From positions 45,588-109,587 of the forward strand of contig DAMALH010000011.1 in the NCBI GenBank assembly GCA_032000125.1: a stretch of DNA of 64,000 bases. The letters are read 5' to 3'. Source of the DNA: Dryocola sp032000125 (GTDB taxonomy: Bacteria; Pseudomonadota; Gammaproteobacteria; Enterobacterales; Enterobacteriaceae). The notes under the pieces were generated by a model. It was not told the origin of the DNA. It ran no database searches and was given only the letters and a program-made list of their open reading frames with translations. Numbering within the stretch: position 1 is the first letter of the stretch; every line of letters starts with the position of its first letter. Shown here piece by piece: positions 8,757-15,936 of this stretch. Both the position numbers and the translations under genes were made by a program.

Positions 8757-9222
8757 TCACACACTCTTCCTTTGTCGCGATGGCAAATGGACTGTCAGCC
8801 ATAGGGCCTTTACCTGTTCCATAACGGCATCAGTCACCTTCGATACCAGCGGCGGTGAGACATCAGCGTCATAAAGTTCTTTAAACGCAGCCGCTATCTC
8901 ACGGGTTGTCATTCCTTTGGCATATAACGACAGGATCTGGTTATCCATTCCGGTGCCGGGTCTGGTTTTTCTTCACCAGTTGCGGTTACGCAGTTCCAGG
9001 GGACCATCGACAGTGGTTACGGTCTTTGTGGAGTAGCCGTTACGGGCGATAGCCCGTTTTAGCATGGTTTTTATCGTAGCCGAGGTGGTGGGGCATTTCG
9101 GCGTTGAACGCCGCCTCAACGCCGATGTTCTTAAGCAGACGATCGAACTGGCTGAGAACTTCAGGGATTTTGAGATTTTTGGCCAGTTCGTTAGCCAGAG
9201 CCTGCAACTGCTTTTCGTCCAT
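8757..9222 (-). pseudogene. IS256-family (Mutator-type) transposase remnant
   Basis: Three frame fragments read leftward in order as the N-terminal part of an IS256-family transposase. MDEKQLQALANELAKNLKIP opens at 9222, RNGYSTKTVTTVDGPLEL follows in another frame near 9040-8975, and MDNQILSLYAKGMTTREIAA starts at 8948. The order and wording match the family, but about 20 residues are missing between the second and third pieces. The frame loses similarity after the DAVMEQV motif, well before the catalytic Asp/Glu residues. The copy is dead. I cannot delimit its inverted repeats. Confidence 0.8.
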
Positions 9223-9321
9223 AAAGTAACCTGCTTTTGATATTGGATTGAACATATCAAAATCAGGCAGTTACACAAATTTATGTACAGGCTTGTTAGA
9301 TCAGGTTTGAGCTAACACAAC

Positions 9322-9627
9322 TCAATGCTGTACCTCTATCTGTGTCCAGCCTTTTCTATACATGCAGTCCTTCACCAGGATATCTCGCTTACTCTCGTTC
9401 TCATCACTCGTTGAGTAGCTTGTATCAGTAGTTTTATGTTTTTCATCTTTAGATGTGTACTTGCCAGAAATTTGATTGTCCGGTGGCAAATCCCTGAGTG
9501 CCTGCGCTTTACATTGAGTTTCAGCTATGTCTTCCTGCTGTTTGTCGGTGCCGGGCTTAACCCACTGATACTCTACGCAGCCCGTCAGGCTTATCAAGAT
9601 TAACGTCATAACAAAGGTCTTTTTCAT
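9322..9627 (-). CDS. Small predicted lipoprotein
   Basis: A 101-residue protein with a type II signal peptide and lipobox LTGC, followed by an acidic, Ser/Thr/Lys-rich stretch and two further cysteines (QC, DC). It is predicted to be anchored to the outer or inner membrane; the residue after Cys is Val, so outer-membrane sorting is likely. I do not recognise a family. It sits among mobile-element debris next to an EexN-like gene, which hints at a plasmid or conjugative-element origin. Confidence 0.6.
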   Translation of the reverse strand: MKKTFVMTLILISLTGCVEYQWVKPGTDKQQEDIAETQCKAQALRDLPPDNQISGKYTSKDEKHKTTDTSYSTSDENESKRDILVKDCMYRKGWTQIEVQH

Positions 9628-9859
9628 AACAGCCCATCAAAAGTTAAATAAAATTAATTCTAATTTTACTATAATCGATTGCCCATAAACAGAATATCAA
9701 CACATTTAGCGTTGCGGGATAGCACCGTCAGGCTGAGGCACTAAAGCCAGCCAAAATTGCAACATCATTCATTATCCTTGCTCCAGCCGATATGGGCCTG
9801 AACCACAGAAATACTATCCTGAGGGATTTTACTCGCAGCCCTTATTTTATCTTATAAAT

Positions 9860-10240
9860 TCATTTGCTTTTTTCAGCCCATTTTTCAAAAAAAGACTGCT
9901 TTCTGCTTATTTCACAGTCAGAGATTATTTCTTCGGTGATATATTCTTCCTTACTGTGTTCAACGAGTCGCTTAAATCTGCGCTTTATTTCTTTACCCGC
10001 AGGGCTACAGTCTGCTGAATCGGCCAGATCAATGGCCGCACTGTAAGCAGCGTAACAGTCATCAACATTGTCCGTATGAAGCTTACAACCGCTAAATACG
10101 GTATAAGCTAAATCAGGGTGACTTTTGTAATAATTAATTTCAGGCGTATTTTTCAACTGAGAGAATATACCCGGAAGTAACATGGCTGAAGCCATGGAAA
10201 GTGCAACTATTCCCGTCAGAACTATATATCTGAACTTCAT
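9860..10240 (-). CDS. EexN-like small exported protein
   Basis: A 126-residue protein. The start at 10240 (AAAGGTG upstream) opens a hydrophobic N-terminus (MKFRYIVLTGIVALSMASAM); an upstream ATG at 10270 is less likely. The segment INYYKSHPDLAYTVFSGCK...DDCYAAYSAA resembles the EexN entry-exclusion pattern (YY..HP..L....C.......C..A) found on conjugative plasmids, but no lipobox Cys is present. The family match is by eye. A role in blocking redundant conjugation would be inherited from a lost element. Confidence 0.45.
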   Translation of the reverse strand: MKFRYIVLTGIVALSMASAMLLPGIFSQLKNTPEINYYKSHPDLAYTVFSGCKLHTDNVDDCYAAYSAAIDLADSADCSPAGKEIKRRFKRLVEHSKEEYITEEIISDCEISRKQSFFEKWAEKSK

Positions 10241-10266
10241 GATGGCACCTTTCTGACATGACTCGT

Positions 10267-10828
10267 TCACAGCTCATGTCTCGTTCGAGAAAGCGTCCGA
10301 TAGACCGTTGGCCATGAAACTGAAAATAATTCAGCAAGGTCACTGATTAAATACTGTCCGGTTTCATGCATTCGGCACAGCTCTTTTTGCTGCTTGTCTG
10401 ACAACTTAGGTTGTTTTCCCCGCAGTTTCCCTTTAGCTCGGGCAATGGCCATACCTTCTCTGATCCGCAGGCGTATTAAATCTTCCTCAAATTCGGCAAA
10501 CGTGGTCAGCACGTTGAAGAACATTTTCCCCATCGGGTCTGCCGGATCGTAGATGCTGGATCTTGGGGTCAGCTTACCCTCCTTGCCAATAAGGCGTCAG
10601 CGATCTCCCTTGCCGCAGGAACAGAACGGGCCAGACGGTCAAGTTTAGGAACAACCCGCGTGTCTCCACTGAGAACGGCAGACAGTGCATGAGCCAGACC
10701 GGGTCGGTGTAGGTTTAGCCGGTCAGTCCTTTATCGATGTAAATTCTCTCCGATGAGCCACCTGGTCCGAGTAGTGCCTCCTGCTTGTCGGTAGAGAAGC
10801 GTGCGTAGCCGATGCGTATTTTAGCCAT
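10267..10828 (-). pseudogene. Broken serine recombinase (Tn3-type resolvase)
   Basis: The reading begins at 10828 with MAKIRIGYARFSTDKQ, the catalytic N-terminal start of a resolvase including the nucleophile region Ser. It reaches an in-frame stop after the GLTG motif near 10718 and continues in other frames through KLDRLARSVPAAREIADAL. It ends with an intact C-terminal piece (10533-10267) carrying FAEFEEDLIRLRIREGMAIA and the helix-turn-helix SDLAELFSVSWPTVYRTL. At least one stop and two frameshifts make it inactive. It probably came with a Tn3-family transposon or a plasmid. Confidence 0.8.
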
Positions 10829-10854
10829 AAACGTGTACGTTTAAAGGCTCATGA

Positions 10855-10953
10855 AAGCGATTGATATCGTACTATCTATATGAGACAGCAGCAGCGATTT
10901 ATGGTAACTATAAAAATTTCTTATACGACCTGCGCAATCTGAAGAAAGAGTAA
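10855..10953 (+). pseudogene. Possible C-terminal fragment of an unknown gene
   Basis: An open frame of about 32 codons ends in the protein-like tail AIYGNYKNFLYDLRNLKKE and a TAA at 10951. It begins after a stop at 10852, so it has no start or body. It could be the tail of a gene cut when the neighbouring debris arrived, or chance. The rest of 10829-11155 holds only the left attachment repeat and a terminator. Confidence 0.2.
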
Positions 10954-10996
10954 CATACCAGCGCGATACGCGCGGAAAGCGTTTTAGCAATCTCCT

Positions 10997-11118
10997 GCGC
11001 TCTAGTGATACATCATGAGACTATATAAAACAAAAAAGGCCATGATTTACAATGGCCTTTTTGTCCTGATGCGACTGAGTGAGACTACGCGAGATCGCGT
11101 GAAACCTTACTCGATATT
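10997..11118. repeat. Left attachment repeat (attL), partial yicC 3' end copy
   Basis: 122 bases matching 21396-21518 with a handful of differences; the longest exact block is 28 bases (11078-11105 with 21478-21505). It copies the yicC stop region and the terminator behind it. Similarity stops at TCGATATT. The scattered mismatches suggest the insertion is not recent, or that the island came from another species. Confidence 0.85.
11033..11062. terminator. Intrinsic terminator duplicated in attL
   Basis: An 11-bp stem (AAAAAGGCCAT with ATGGCCTTTTT) with an 8-base loop. It is the same hairpin as the one behind yicC and would end transcription in both directions at the island's left edge. Confidence 0.75.
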
Positions 11119-11155
11119 GAATCTGAATGTTGAGTATCAGTGATTTTACTTTGAT

Positions 11156-12250
11156 TTAATTGCTTTTTTCATACTCCACATTTTCATTATGTACACGTCT
11201 ATGTACACAGAAAACAGACGCTATACTGAAAATGCCGCTTAGTTGAGCAACACAGCGTGACCACTGCTCCCAAACTGTACGTTTATCGAACAGCTCTATC
11301 TCGTGCTCTGCAATGAGTCTATCGACCTTGCGAGGCAAACGTGAGCATTGCATAGTTACCAGCATGTAGCGCTTCATTTCAGCGATGCTGGGAGCGTCTG
11401 GCAGCGTACAGAGAAGCCCTCTTTCCAGTAGCTCTTTCCCCAAATCTTTCGAGTAGACCCGGAGTCTTTCGAAGGGATTTCTCATCTCTGAAAGGTGGGC
11501 TAGCATCAAAACGTTACCATTCTTGCTTGTGGGTTTAGCGTTTGGCCTGTACCGAGCCTCAATACGCAAGAATTGCTGATACTCACCAAAATTAATGTTA
11601 ATGAATTTGGCCCTTTCCCGAAATACCAGTTTTCTACCGCTGTTAGCATCTACTTTTCCGTAGCAAAGGATGTGTAAAAGAGAGCGGCAACTCCCTATCC
11701 TGAGTCCCGGTAAACCATTTTCCTTATCAAAATATGCTGTTTTTCCTGAACGTTCTAAGCCCCATGTATAATCATCTAACTTGCATTTATAGATGTCGAG
11801 AGCGACATCAATTTGCGTAATCCATGCCTGCGCAAGCAACTGGTAGAATATTCCTCCTAATCGCCGATTTATCCACGATAACAAATGATCTATTTTTGTG
11901 GAATCCATATGTTGGGGGCGAAAATCTAAACGTATTCCCCCTGTATTACGATTTAGCGGGGAGTAATCTATTCGCAACAGTACAGGTGTGTATTTCTTCT
12001 TTCCTCGGAACAATAACGCTTTTCGATAAGGTTTACCATCTTTGTTACGGATGTATTGAACGCGATATTGTTTGAATTCCTTGTGTCTCATCCTTTTCAG
12101 TTTGGCATATGTAATCTTCATTTCGGTGCTCTCATCGAATAGACTTACAACACATAGTTTATCAACTCGCATTTTTAACTTTTGATCTCTGGTATTCATG
12201 CCAATATCAAGTGAACAACAAAATTCTATGTTGCGTTTGTTAAGTTTCAT
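11156..12250 (-). CDS. Rep_trans-like replication initiation protein
   Basis: A 364-residue protein with a strong ribosome-binding site (GGGGATATAA before ATG). The middle region reads AWITQIDVALDIYKC, then GLRIGSCRSLLHILCYGK, then FLRIEARYRP. That is the order of the Rep_trans/pfam02486-type initiator signatures (RxDLALDxY, GSxxSxxxxxxYxK, RxExRxK). Such proteins nick a replication origin and start rolling-circle replication of plasmids, phages and some islands. Here it would act on the excised circle. The assignment rests on motif resemblance only. The last codons overlap a 22-bp repeat that is probably an integrase arm site. Confidence 0.5.
   Translation of the reverse strand: MKLNKRNIEFCCSLDIGMNTRDQKLKMRVDKLCVVSLFDESTEMKITYAKLKRMRHKEFKQYRVQYIRNKDGKPYRKALLFRGKKKYTPVLLRIDYSPLNRNTGGIRLDFRPQHMDSTKIDHLLSWINRRLGGIFYQLLAQAWITQIDVALDIYKCKLDDYTWGLERSGKTAYFDKENGLPGLRIGSCRSLLHILCYGKVDANSGRKLVFRERAKFININFGEYQQFLRIEARYRPNAKPTSKNGNVLMLAHLSEMRNPFERLRVYSKDLGKELLERGLLCTLPDAPSIAEMKRYMLVTMQCSRLPRKVDRLIAEHEIELFDKRTVWEQWSRCVAQLSGIFSIASVFCVHRRVHNENVEYEKSN
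11188..11209. repeat. Left copy of 22-bp integrase arm-site candidate
   Basis: A 22-base sequence (TATGTACACGTCTATGTACA plus CA), itself two TATGTACA units, identical and in the same orientation at 21366-21387. It lies 70 bases inside attL, within the 3' end of the replication gene. Confidence 0.55.
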
Positions 12251-12363
12251 TTATATCCCCTACATAAATAACTATTGGTACGGGATAGTGAGTATTGAAT
12301 CAGATAATCACTATCCCTATAGATGTGCATATAACGTGCTATTAGAGCGATGAGCTTTTTTGC

Positions 12364-12588
12364 TCAATTTCTTCTTATTTCTGATAACGGTACTTTCTGG
12401 CGGCTGGCAATCCACAGCTGTACTTCCTCTTCTCTCCACGCTACTGAGCGAGAAGATGCGTTTACACCACCAGTCAGGCGAACTGGTTCAGGGAAATGAC
12501 CTGCTTTGATTTGGCGATAGAGCGTAGCGCGTGAGAAAGCACAGTATTCAAGGACTGTTTTGATCTTGATTAGGCGTAGATCAGTCAT
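12364..12588 (-). CDS. AlpA-family excisionase/regulator
   Basis: A 74-residue MerR-like winged-helix protein of the AlpA type: TDLRLIKIKTVLEYCAFSRATLYRQIKAGHFPEPVRLT, then a Trp-rich recognition segment (VAWREEEVQLWIASR). AlpA proteins control excision of P4-like and CP4-57-like elements by acting on the integrase promoter or as recombination directionality factors. The ATG at 12588 is chosen to match the family N-terminus; an ATG at 12618 would add ten residues. Lies between the replication gene and the ribbon-helix-helix-like gene. Confidence 0.85.
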   Translation of the reverse strand: MTDLRLIKIKTVLEYCAFSRATLYRQIKAGHFPEPVRLTGGVNASSRSVAWREEEVQLWIASRQKVPLSEIRRN

Positions 12589-12738
12589 GGTTAAAACCTG
12601 TTTAGTTAACGCATCCAATTGATGCGACCAGTCTTTACAGATTTATGAATGCGTAAATTTTTAATTATTTTTTATCTATATATCAATGTGTTGTAGTGGA
12701 TCTGTCTGCGCGATGGTTTGGTTTTTTTGATCCTTCTT

Positions 12739-12753
12739 ATCTGACGATCAGAT
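12739..12753. promoter_or_regulatory. Operator-like palindrome 1
   Basis: ATCTGA-CGA-TCAGAT, a perfect 6-bp dyad with a 3-base centre. A second copy with a different centre lies 46 bases downstream; together with extra flanking bases the two form a larger inverted repeat. It sits just upstream of a candidate -35 (TTGAAT, 12762). Confidence 0.6.
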
Positions 12754-12784
12754 TAGTGTGCTTGAATGCAATAGTTTTGTGCTA

Positions 12785-12799
12785 ATCTGATGATCAGAT
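12785..12799. promoter_or_regulatory. Operator-like palindrome 2 overlapping a candidate -10
   Basis: ATCTGA-TGA-TCAGAT, the second copy of the dyad, 31 bases before the ATG at 12831. It overlaps a possible -10 (TAATCT, 12783-12788). Binding here would block RNA polymerase, so autoregulation by the following gene is likely. Confidence 0.6.
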
Positions 12800-12830
12800 G
12801 CAAAGTGGCTTGATTCAAATAGGAAAAATC

Positions 12831-13394
12831 ATGGTTAAGAAAAATGAAATTCGAGAAGAAGCAGAATTGGCTCATCGGCGTGAGAAATACATTGAATATC
12901 AAAACAGACGCAAGGAAAAATTGGATAAGCTTGGGGATAAAAAGTTGTCAATAAGACTCGATGACTCTCATTATGATAAGCTAATCGAATTATGTGAGAC
13001 TCTGGGTTATCGTCGCCCAGAGAAAGGGAAATATAACCTTATAGAAACATACTCGGGAGTTATGAAGTATCTATTGAGAATTTCAGATTCTATAACGAAG
13101 TACATACCAAAAACAGAAGGCTCTCAGGAATTACTGCACTTACATCAGCTCACTGGTCATTTAAAACACGAATTAGATTTAAATAATGAAGAGATATTAA
13201 ATGAGCTAAAAAATAATGGTGTCCAAATACCTCTATCGCCGCTCGGAAATACAGTGAAACAAGTAAAACATGATGAACTGAGAGCTTTGAATAGTAAAGT
13301 TACTAAATTTGAAATAGACAAATTTGTTGAAGACCTTTTATGCGAAGAAAAGGTCGTTGAGAAAATGATAGAAATGGATAAAAAAATCCCTTGA
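12831..13394 (+). CDS. Ribbon-helix-helix-like DNA-binding protein
   Basis: A 187-residue, highly charged protein. After a basic N-terminal helix (about 1-38) comes KKLSIRLDDSHYDKLIELCETLGY, which has the strand-helix-helix layout of ribbon-helix-helix proteins; the C-terminal half is helical and Lys/Glu-rich. ATG 12831 follows AGGAAA and is preferred to 12798, which would overlap an operator. Paired palindromes upstream suggest autoregulation. It could be a copy-number or partition regulator serving the nearby replication gene; the family is not firmly recognised. Confidence 0.55.
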   Translation: MVKKNEIREEAELAHRREKYIEYQNRRKEKLDKLGDKKLSIRLDDSHYDKLIELCETLGYRRPEKGKYNLIETYSGVMKYLLRISDSITKYIPKTEGSQELLHLHQLTGHLKHELDLNNEEILNELKNNGVQIPLSPLGNTVKQVKHDELRALNSKVTKFEIDKFVEDLLCEEKVVEKMIEMDKKIP

Positions 13395-13442
13395 TTGTGA
13401 ATTTTGCAAGATATTGGCTAAAATAGCCATAGCTTATTATTG

Positions 13443-13820
13443 TTATTTGGTATATTCATCAAGAAGCATTATTAATATACGCCTCTGTTCATGCGTTAAA
13501 CGAGGCCATATCTGATCAAACCGATTTTTCAAATCGGCATCCTTGACTGGCACAAAATCTTGTTGACTCTTAGTTTCATTGTCTAATGTCGAAAAGCAGT
13601 CAATAAAAAACCAACTAATAGGTGTATTCAATTTAATAGCGATGTTAACAAGATGTGCCACATTGATCTTGTTTGTACCACGTTCATAGCGCGAGAGTTG
13701 CTGATGAGAGATATCGACAAGTTCGGCCAGGTGCTGAGCTGTTATCCCTAGCTCTTTACGTCGCATCTGAATGCGCTGCCCTACCTGTTTATCTGCACTA
13801 TCTGAAGATAGCTGAGCCAT
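13443..13820 (-). CDS. XRE-family (Cro/CI-like) transcriptional regulator
   Basis: A 125-residue protein whose residues 10-70 form a standard XRE helix-turn-helix (VGQRIQMRRKELGITAQHLAELVDISHQQLSRYERGTN), followed by a short C-terminal domain that may dimerise. There is no LexA-type peptidase domain, so it is not an SOS-cleaved repressor. It is divergent from the CHAT-like unit, with a 234-base gap that contains two 16-base near-direct repeats 42 bases apart. It probably controls itself and the cargo operon. Confidence 0.85.
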   Translation of the reverse strand: MAQLSSDSADKQVGQRIQMRRKELGITAQHLAELVDISHQQLSRYERGTNKINVAHLVNIAIKLNTPISWFFIDCFSTLDNETKSQQDFVPVKDADLKNRFDQIWPRLTHEQRRILIMLLDEYTK

Positions 13821-13864
13821 ATACCACCACTCCCTTTAATGTCTATAGATGGAAGTTTGTGGGC

Positions 13865-13922
13865 TTTTTGCTCTTGTATGAATATCATCTATGGATTATA
13901 AATGTGTTTTTGCTCTTCTATG
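13865..13922. repeat. Pair of 16-bp direct repeats between XRE gene and CHAT-like gene
   Basis: TTTTTGCTCTTGTATG at 13865 and TTTTTGCTCTTCTATG at 13907 differ at one base and are spaced 42 bases, four helical turns. They are candidate regulator-binding sites for the divergent XRE protein. Confidence 0.5.
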
Positions 13923-14054
13923 GCTATTTGATGAGGTGCTGAACTGAGATGTGCGAAGTCATATGGCTTTTACAGTAACCATGCTTATCAAGGATGGTCC
14001 ATATTGATACATCGGTTAAAAGACCATCATTGAAGGTCTTTGTGGGCGAGAGTA

Positions 14055-14639
14055 ATGAAAAAACAGAAAATACTTATTATTGAATCACGCAGCGATCTGG
14101 ATATTTATGATGAGAGATACGAGGGAAATACACTAAGGAAGGTTTTGGAGTTACAAGGTGTAGCTGCAAAATGTACTGAAGTAGTTAATGAAGGAATGCT
14201 AGTAAAGGCATTAAAAATAGCACAACGAGAACACATTAAATATGTACATATCAGTGCTCACGGTTCATGTGATGGTTTTATTTTAACAGACGAAGGTTTT
14301 ATTACATGGAGGGATTTTGATCGTATAGCGTGGCCTATATTAAGAGGTAAATGTATTTGCTTTTCAAGCTGTTCAGTCGGTAGGGGCGCGGAGAAAATAT
14401 TTAATTTCCATAAGTCTTTTTGTAACGCGATCATTGGACCCACAAGAGATATTACTTGGGGAGAGGGGCTTGTTGCATATTCTGCATTTTATCACAGAGC
14501 ACAATCGTATGAGAAATCATCCTTCCAGGATGTTCGGGTAATGAATAATATTGTTGGTGCGGGCACGTTCAGACTCATAGAGTCACCATATATATCATCT
14601 ACCTACACAATTGATGGTTCTCTAAAAAAAATTCATTAG
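14055..14639 (+). CDS. Small CHAT/caspase-like protease
   Basis: A 194-residue protein consisting of little more than one caspase-like domain. The catalytic pattern of CHAT proteases is present: a His-Gly motif YVHISAHG (His69) after a hydrophobic strand, then CICFSSCSVG with Cys106, resembling the LSxCxTxxG of CHAT. It has no signal peptide, so it should be cytoplasmic. ATG 14055 is preferred to a TTG at 14040. Two co-directional exported-protein genes follow, the first 22 bases downstream. CHAT proteases act as effectors in several bacterial defence systems; the target here is unknown and the domain call is by eye. Confidence 0.6.
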   Translation: MKKQKILIIESRSDLDIYDERYEGNTLRKVLELQGVAAKCTEVVNEGMLVKALKIAQREHIKYVHISAHGSCDGFILTDEGFITWRDFDRIAWPILRGKCICFSSCSVGRGAEKIFNFHKSFCNAIIGPTRDITWGEGLVAYSAFYHRAQSYEKSSFQDVRVMNNIVGAGTFRLIESPYISSTYTIDGSLKKIH

Positions 14640-14661
14640 GTTCGTATAATAAGGGTATCTC

Positions 14662-15468
14662 ATGGTAAATATCATAAACAAAAAATCTTTATTCATTCTT
14701 TCAATGATGGCTTGTAGTACAAGTTATGCAGCTTCTTTTGATTGTAATAAAGCAACTTCAGATGTTGAAAAAATTATTTGCTCAGATCATAAGTTAAGTC
14801 GTTTGGATGATTATTTATCTCAAAATTATAAAATAGCTATAGGGCCTGATATGCCTGAAGAATCTAAATCTAAGCTTATAAAATCGCAAATAGATTGGCT
14901 TGATAAGAGAAATGCTTGTACTGATACGCAATGTATAGAGAAAATGTACTCTAAGCAGATGGATTATCTTTGGAACGAATGCTTTGATCATCTTAGTGGA
15001 AAAATTGAATATATTAAATTCTATGAGGCTATGGACATAATTAAAAAAGAAGAAAATTCGATGTCAAATTCAAAAATAATTCAAAAAAATTTGATGAGAA
15101 ATGTAGATAAAATTCAATTGCTTGGGTTTTCTGAAAAACAATTGAATTCTGATGTGTATATAGATATTGGTGGGCATCTTAAATATTCTAGTCTAAGAGA
15201 CTACTTGACGCTGATGTATGAATTACCAGAATTTAAATCCCTAGATAAAGTTAAATATAAAGACTATGTTGGATTTAGAATCAAGGTATCAGGGCAGCCT
15301 TATTCTGGTTTTATATTGAGAGAGGATGATGGTGAGCTCTATCTGGTTGGTCTTATTTCTGGAGATGAAATTTTCGAGTCTCGTACATTACAAGACATTC
15401 GTAGTCTTTCTAGCATTTTTATGAGTTATGCTAGTGTCGCTAAAAATAACATGGGCATAAAATATTAA
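14662..15468 (+). CDS. Exported protein with LprI-like (DUF1311) N-terminal domain
   Basis: A 268-residue protein with a signal peptide (about 1-23, cut near SYA-ASFDC). Residues 25-105 carry the Cys-rich LprI/YecT pattern: FDCNKA, EKIICSD, LSRLDDYLSQNYK, QIDWLDKRNAC, CIEKMYSKQMDYL. LprI domains have been linked to lysozyme inhibition, but most members are uncharacterised. The C-terminal 150 residues are not recognised; they include hydrophilic helices and a beta-rich end. Very AT-rich codon use, unlike the chromosome. Probably cotranscribed with the CHAT-like gene. Confidence 0.65.
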   Translation: MVNIINKKSLFILSMMACSTSYAASFDCNKATSDVEKIICSDHKLSRLDDYLSQNYKIAIGPDMPEESKSKLIKSQIDWLDKRNACTDTQCIEKMYSKQMDYLWNECFDHLSGKIEYIKFYEAMDIIKKEENSMSNSKIIQKNLMRNVDKIQLLGFSEKQLNSDVYIDIGGHLKYSSLRDYLTLMYELPEFKSLDKVKYKDYVGFRIKVSGQPYSGFILREDDGELYLVGLISGDEIFESRTLQDIRSLSSIFMSYASVAKNNMGIKY

Positions 15469-15487
15469 TTACATGCGTGAGGTTCTT

Positions 15488-15847
15488 ATGAAGAAATGGA
15501 TCATTTTATTTATCTTAACAGGTGGTTTTAATTTTGCGTATGCTGATGAATATATCAAAAACAATGGTACTTTGTCTTTATCATTAGACAGGGGGGTTGC
15601 CACATTCAGTATTAATGCATCTCATGGTATTTCTTTAGGTGTTTGTAATATGGAAGGTGTTGCAAGAGAAGTTGGCGTAGTTGCGGGGCAGAGGAATCGC
15701 TGGGTATACAGCGACTCATCGAGCGCATGTGTGATGGTCATTAGTGAATCGAACAATGGTTCTGTAAATGTGATGACCCATAGTTGTGAAAATTATTGTG
15801 GTGTTTCTGCTATCGGTTCAATGGACGGAGAGTACAGGAAGGAATAA
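15488..15847 (+). CDS. Small exported protein, unknown
   Basis: A 119-residue protein with a signal peptide (MKKWIILFILTGGFNFAYA-DEY). The mature part is about 100 residues, Ser/Gly/Asn-rich and probably all-beta, with four cysteines (GVCNM, SACVM, HSCENYC) able to form two disulfides in the periplasm. ATG 15488 with GTGAGG upstream is preferred to 15473. Its start is 20 bases after the LprI-like gene, so the two are likely translated from one messenger. No family recognised. Confidence 0.55.
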   Translation: MKKWIILFILTGGFNFAYADEYIKNNGTLSLSLDRGVATFSINASHGISLGVCNMEGVAREVGVVAGQRNRWVYSDSSSACVMVISESNNGSVNVMTHSCENYCGVSAIGSMDGEYRKE

Positions 15848-15854
15848 TTAATAA

Positions 15855-15886
15855 GGCAAGTACCTTAAATCATTTGAGTACTTGCC
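15855..15886. terminator. Hairpin between convergent cargo genes
   Basis: A 9-bp stem (GGCAAGTAC with GTACTTGCC) follows the stop of the small exported protein and precedes the end of the methyltransferase gene. The T-tract is poor. Likely a shared terminator. Confidence 0.5.
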
Positions 15887-15936
15887 AATATTGAAGAGTT
15901 AAATACAGTTCGATGTTTTAAAAATCGTGAGTAGTT

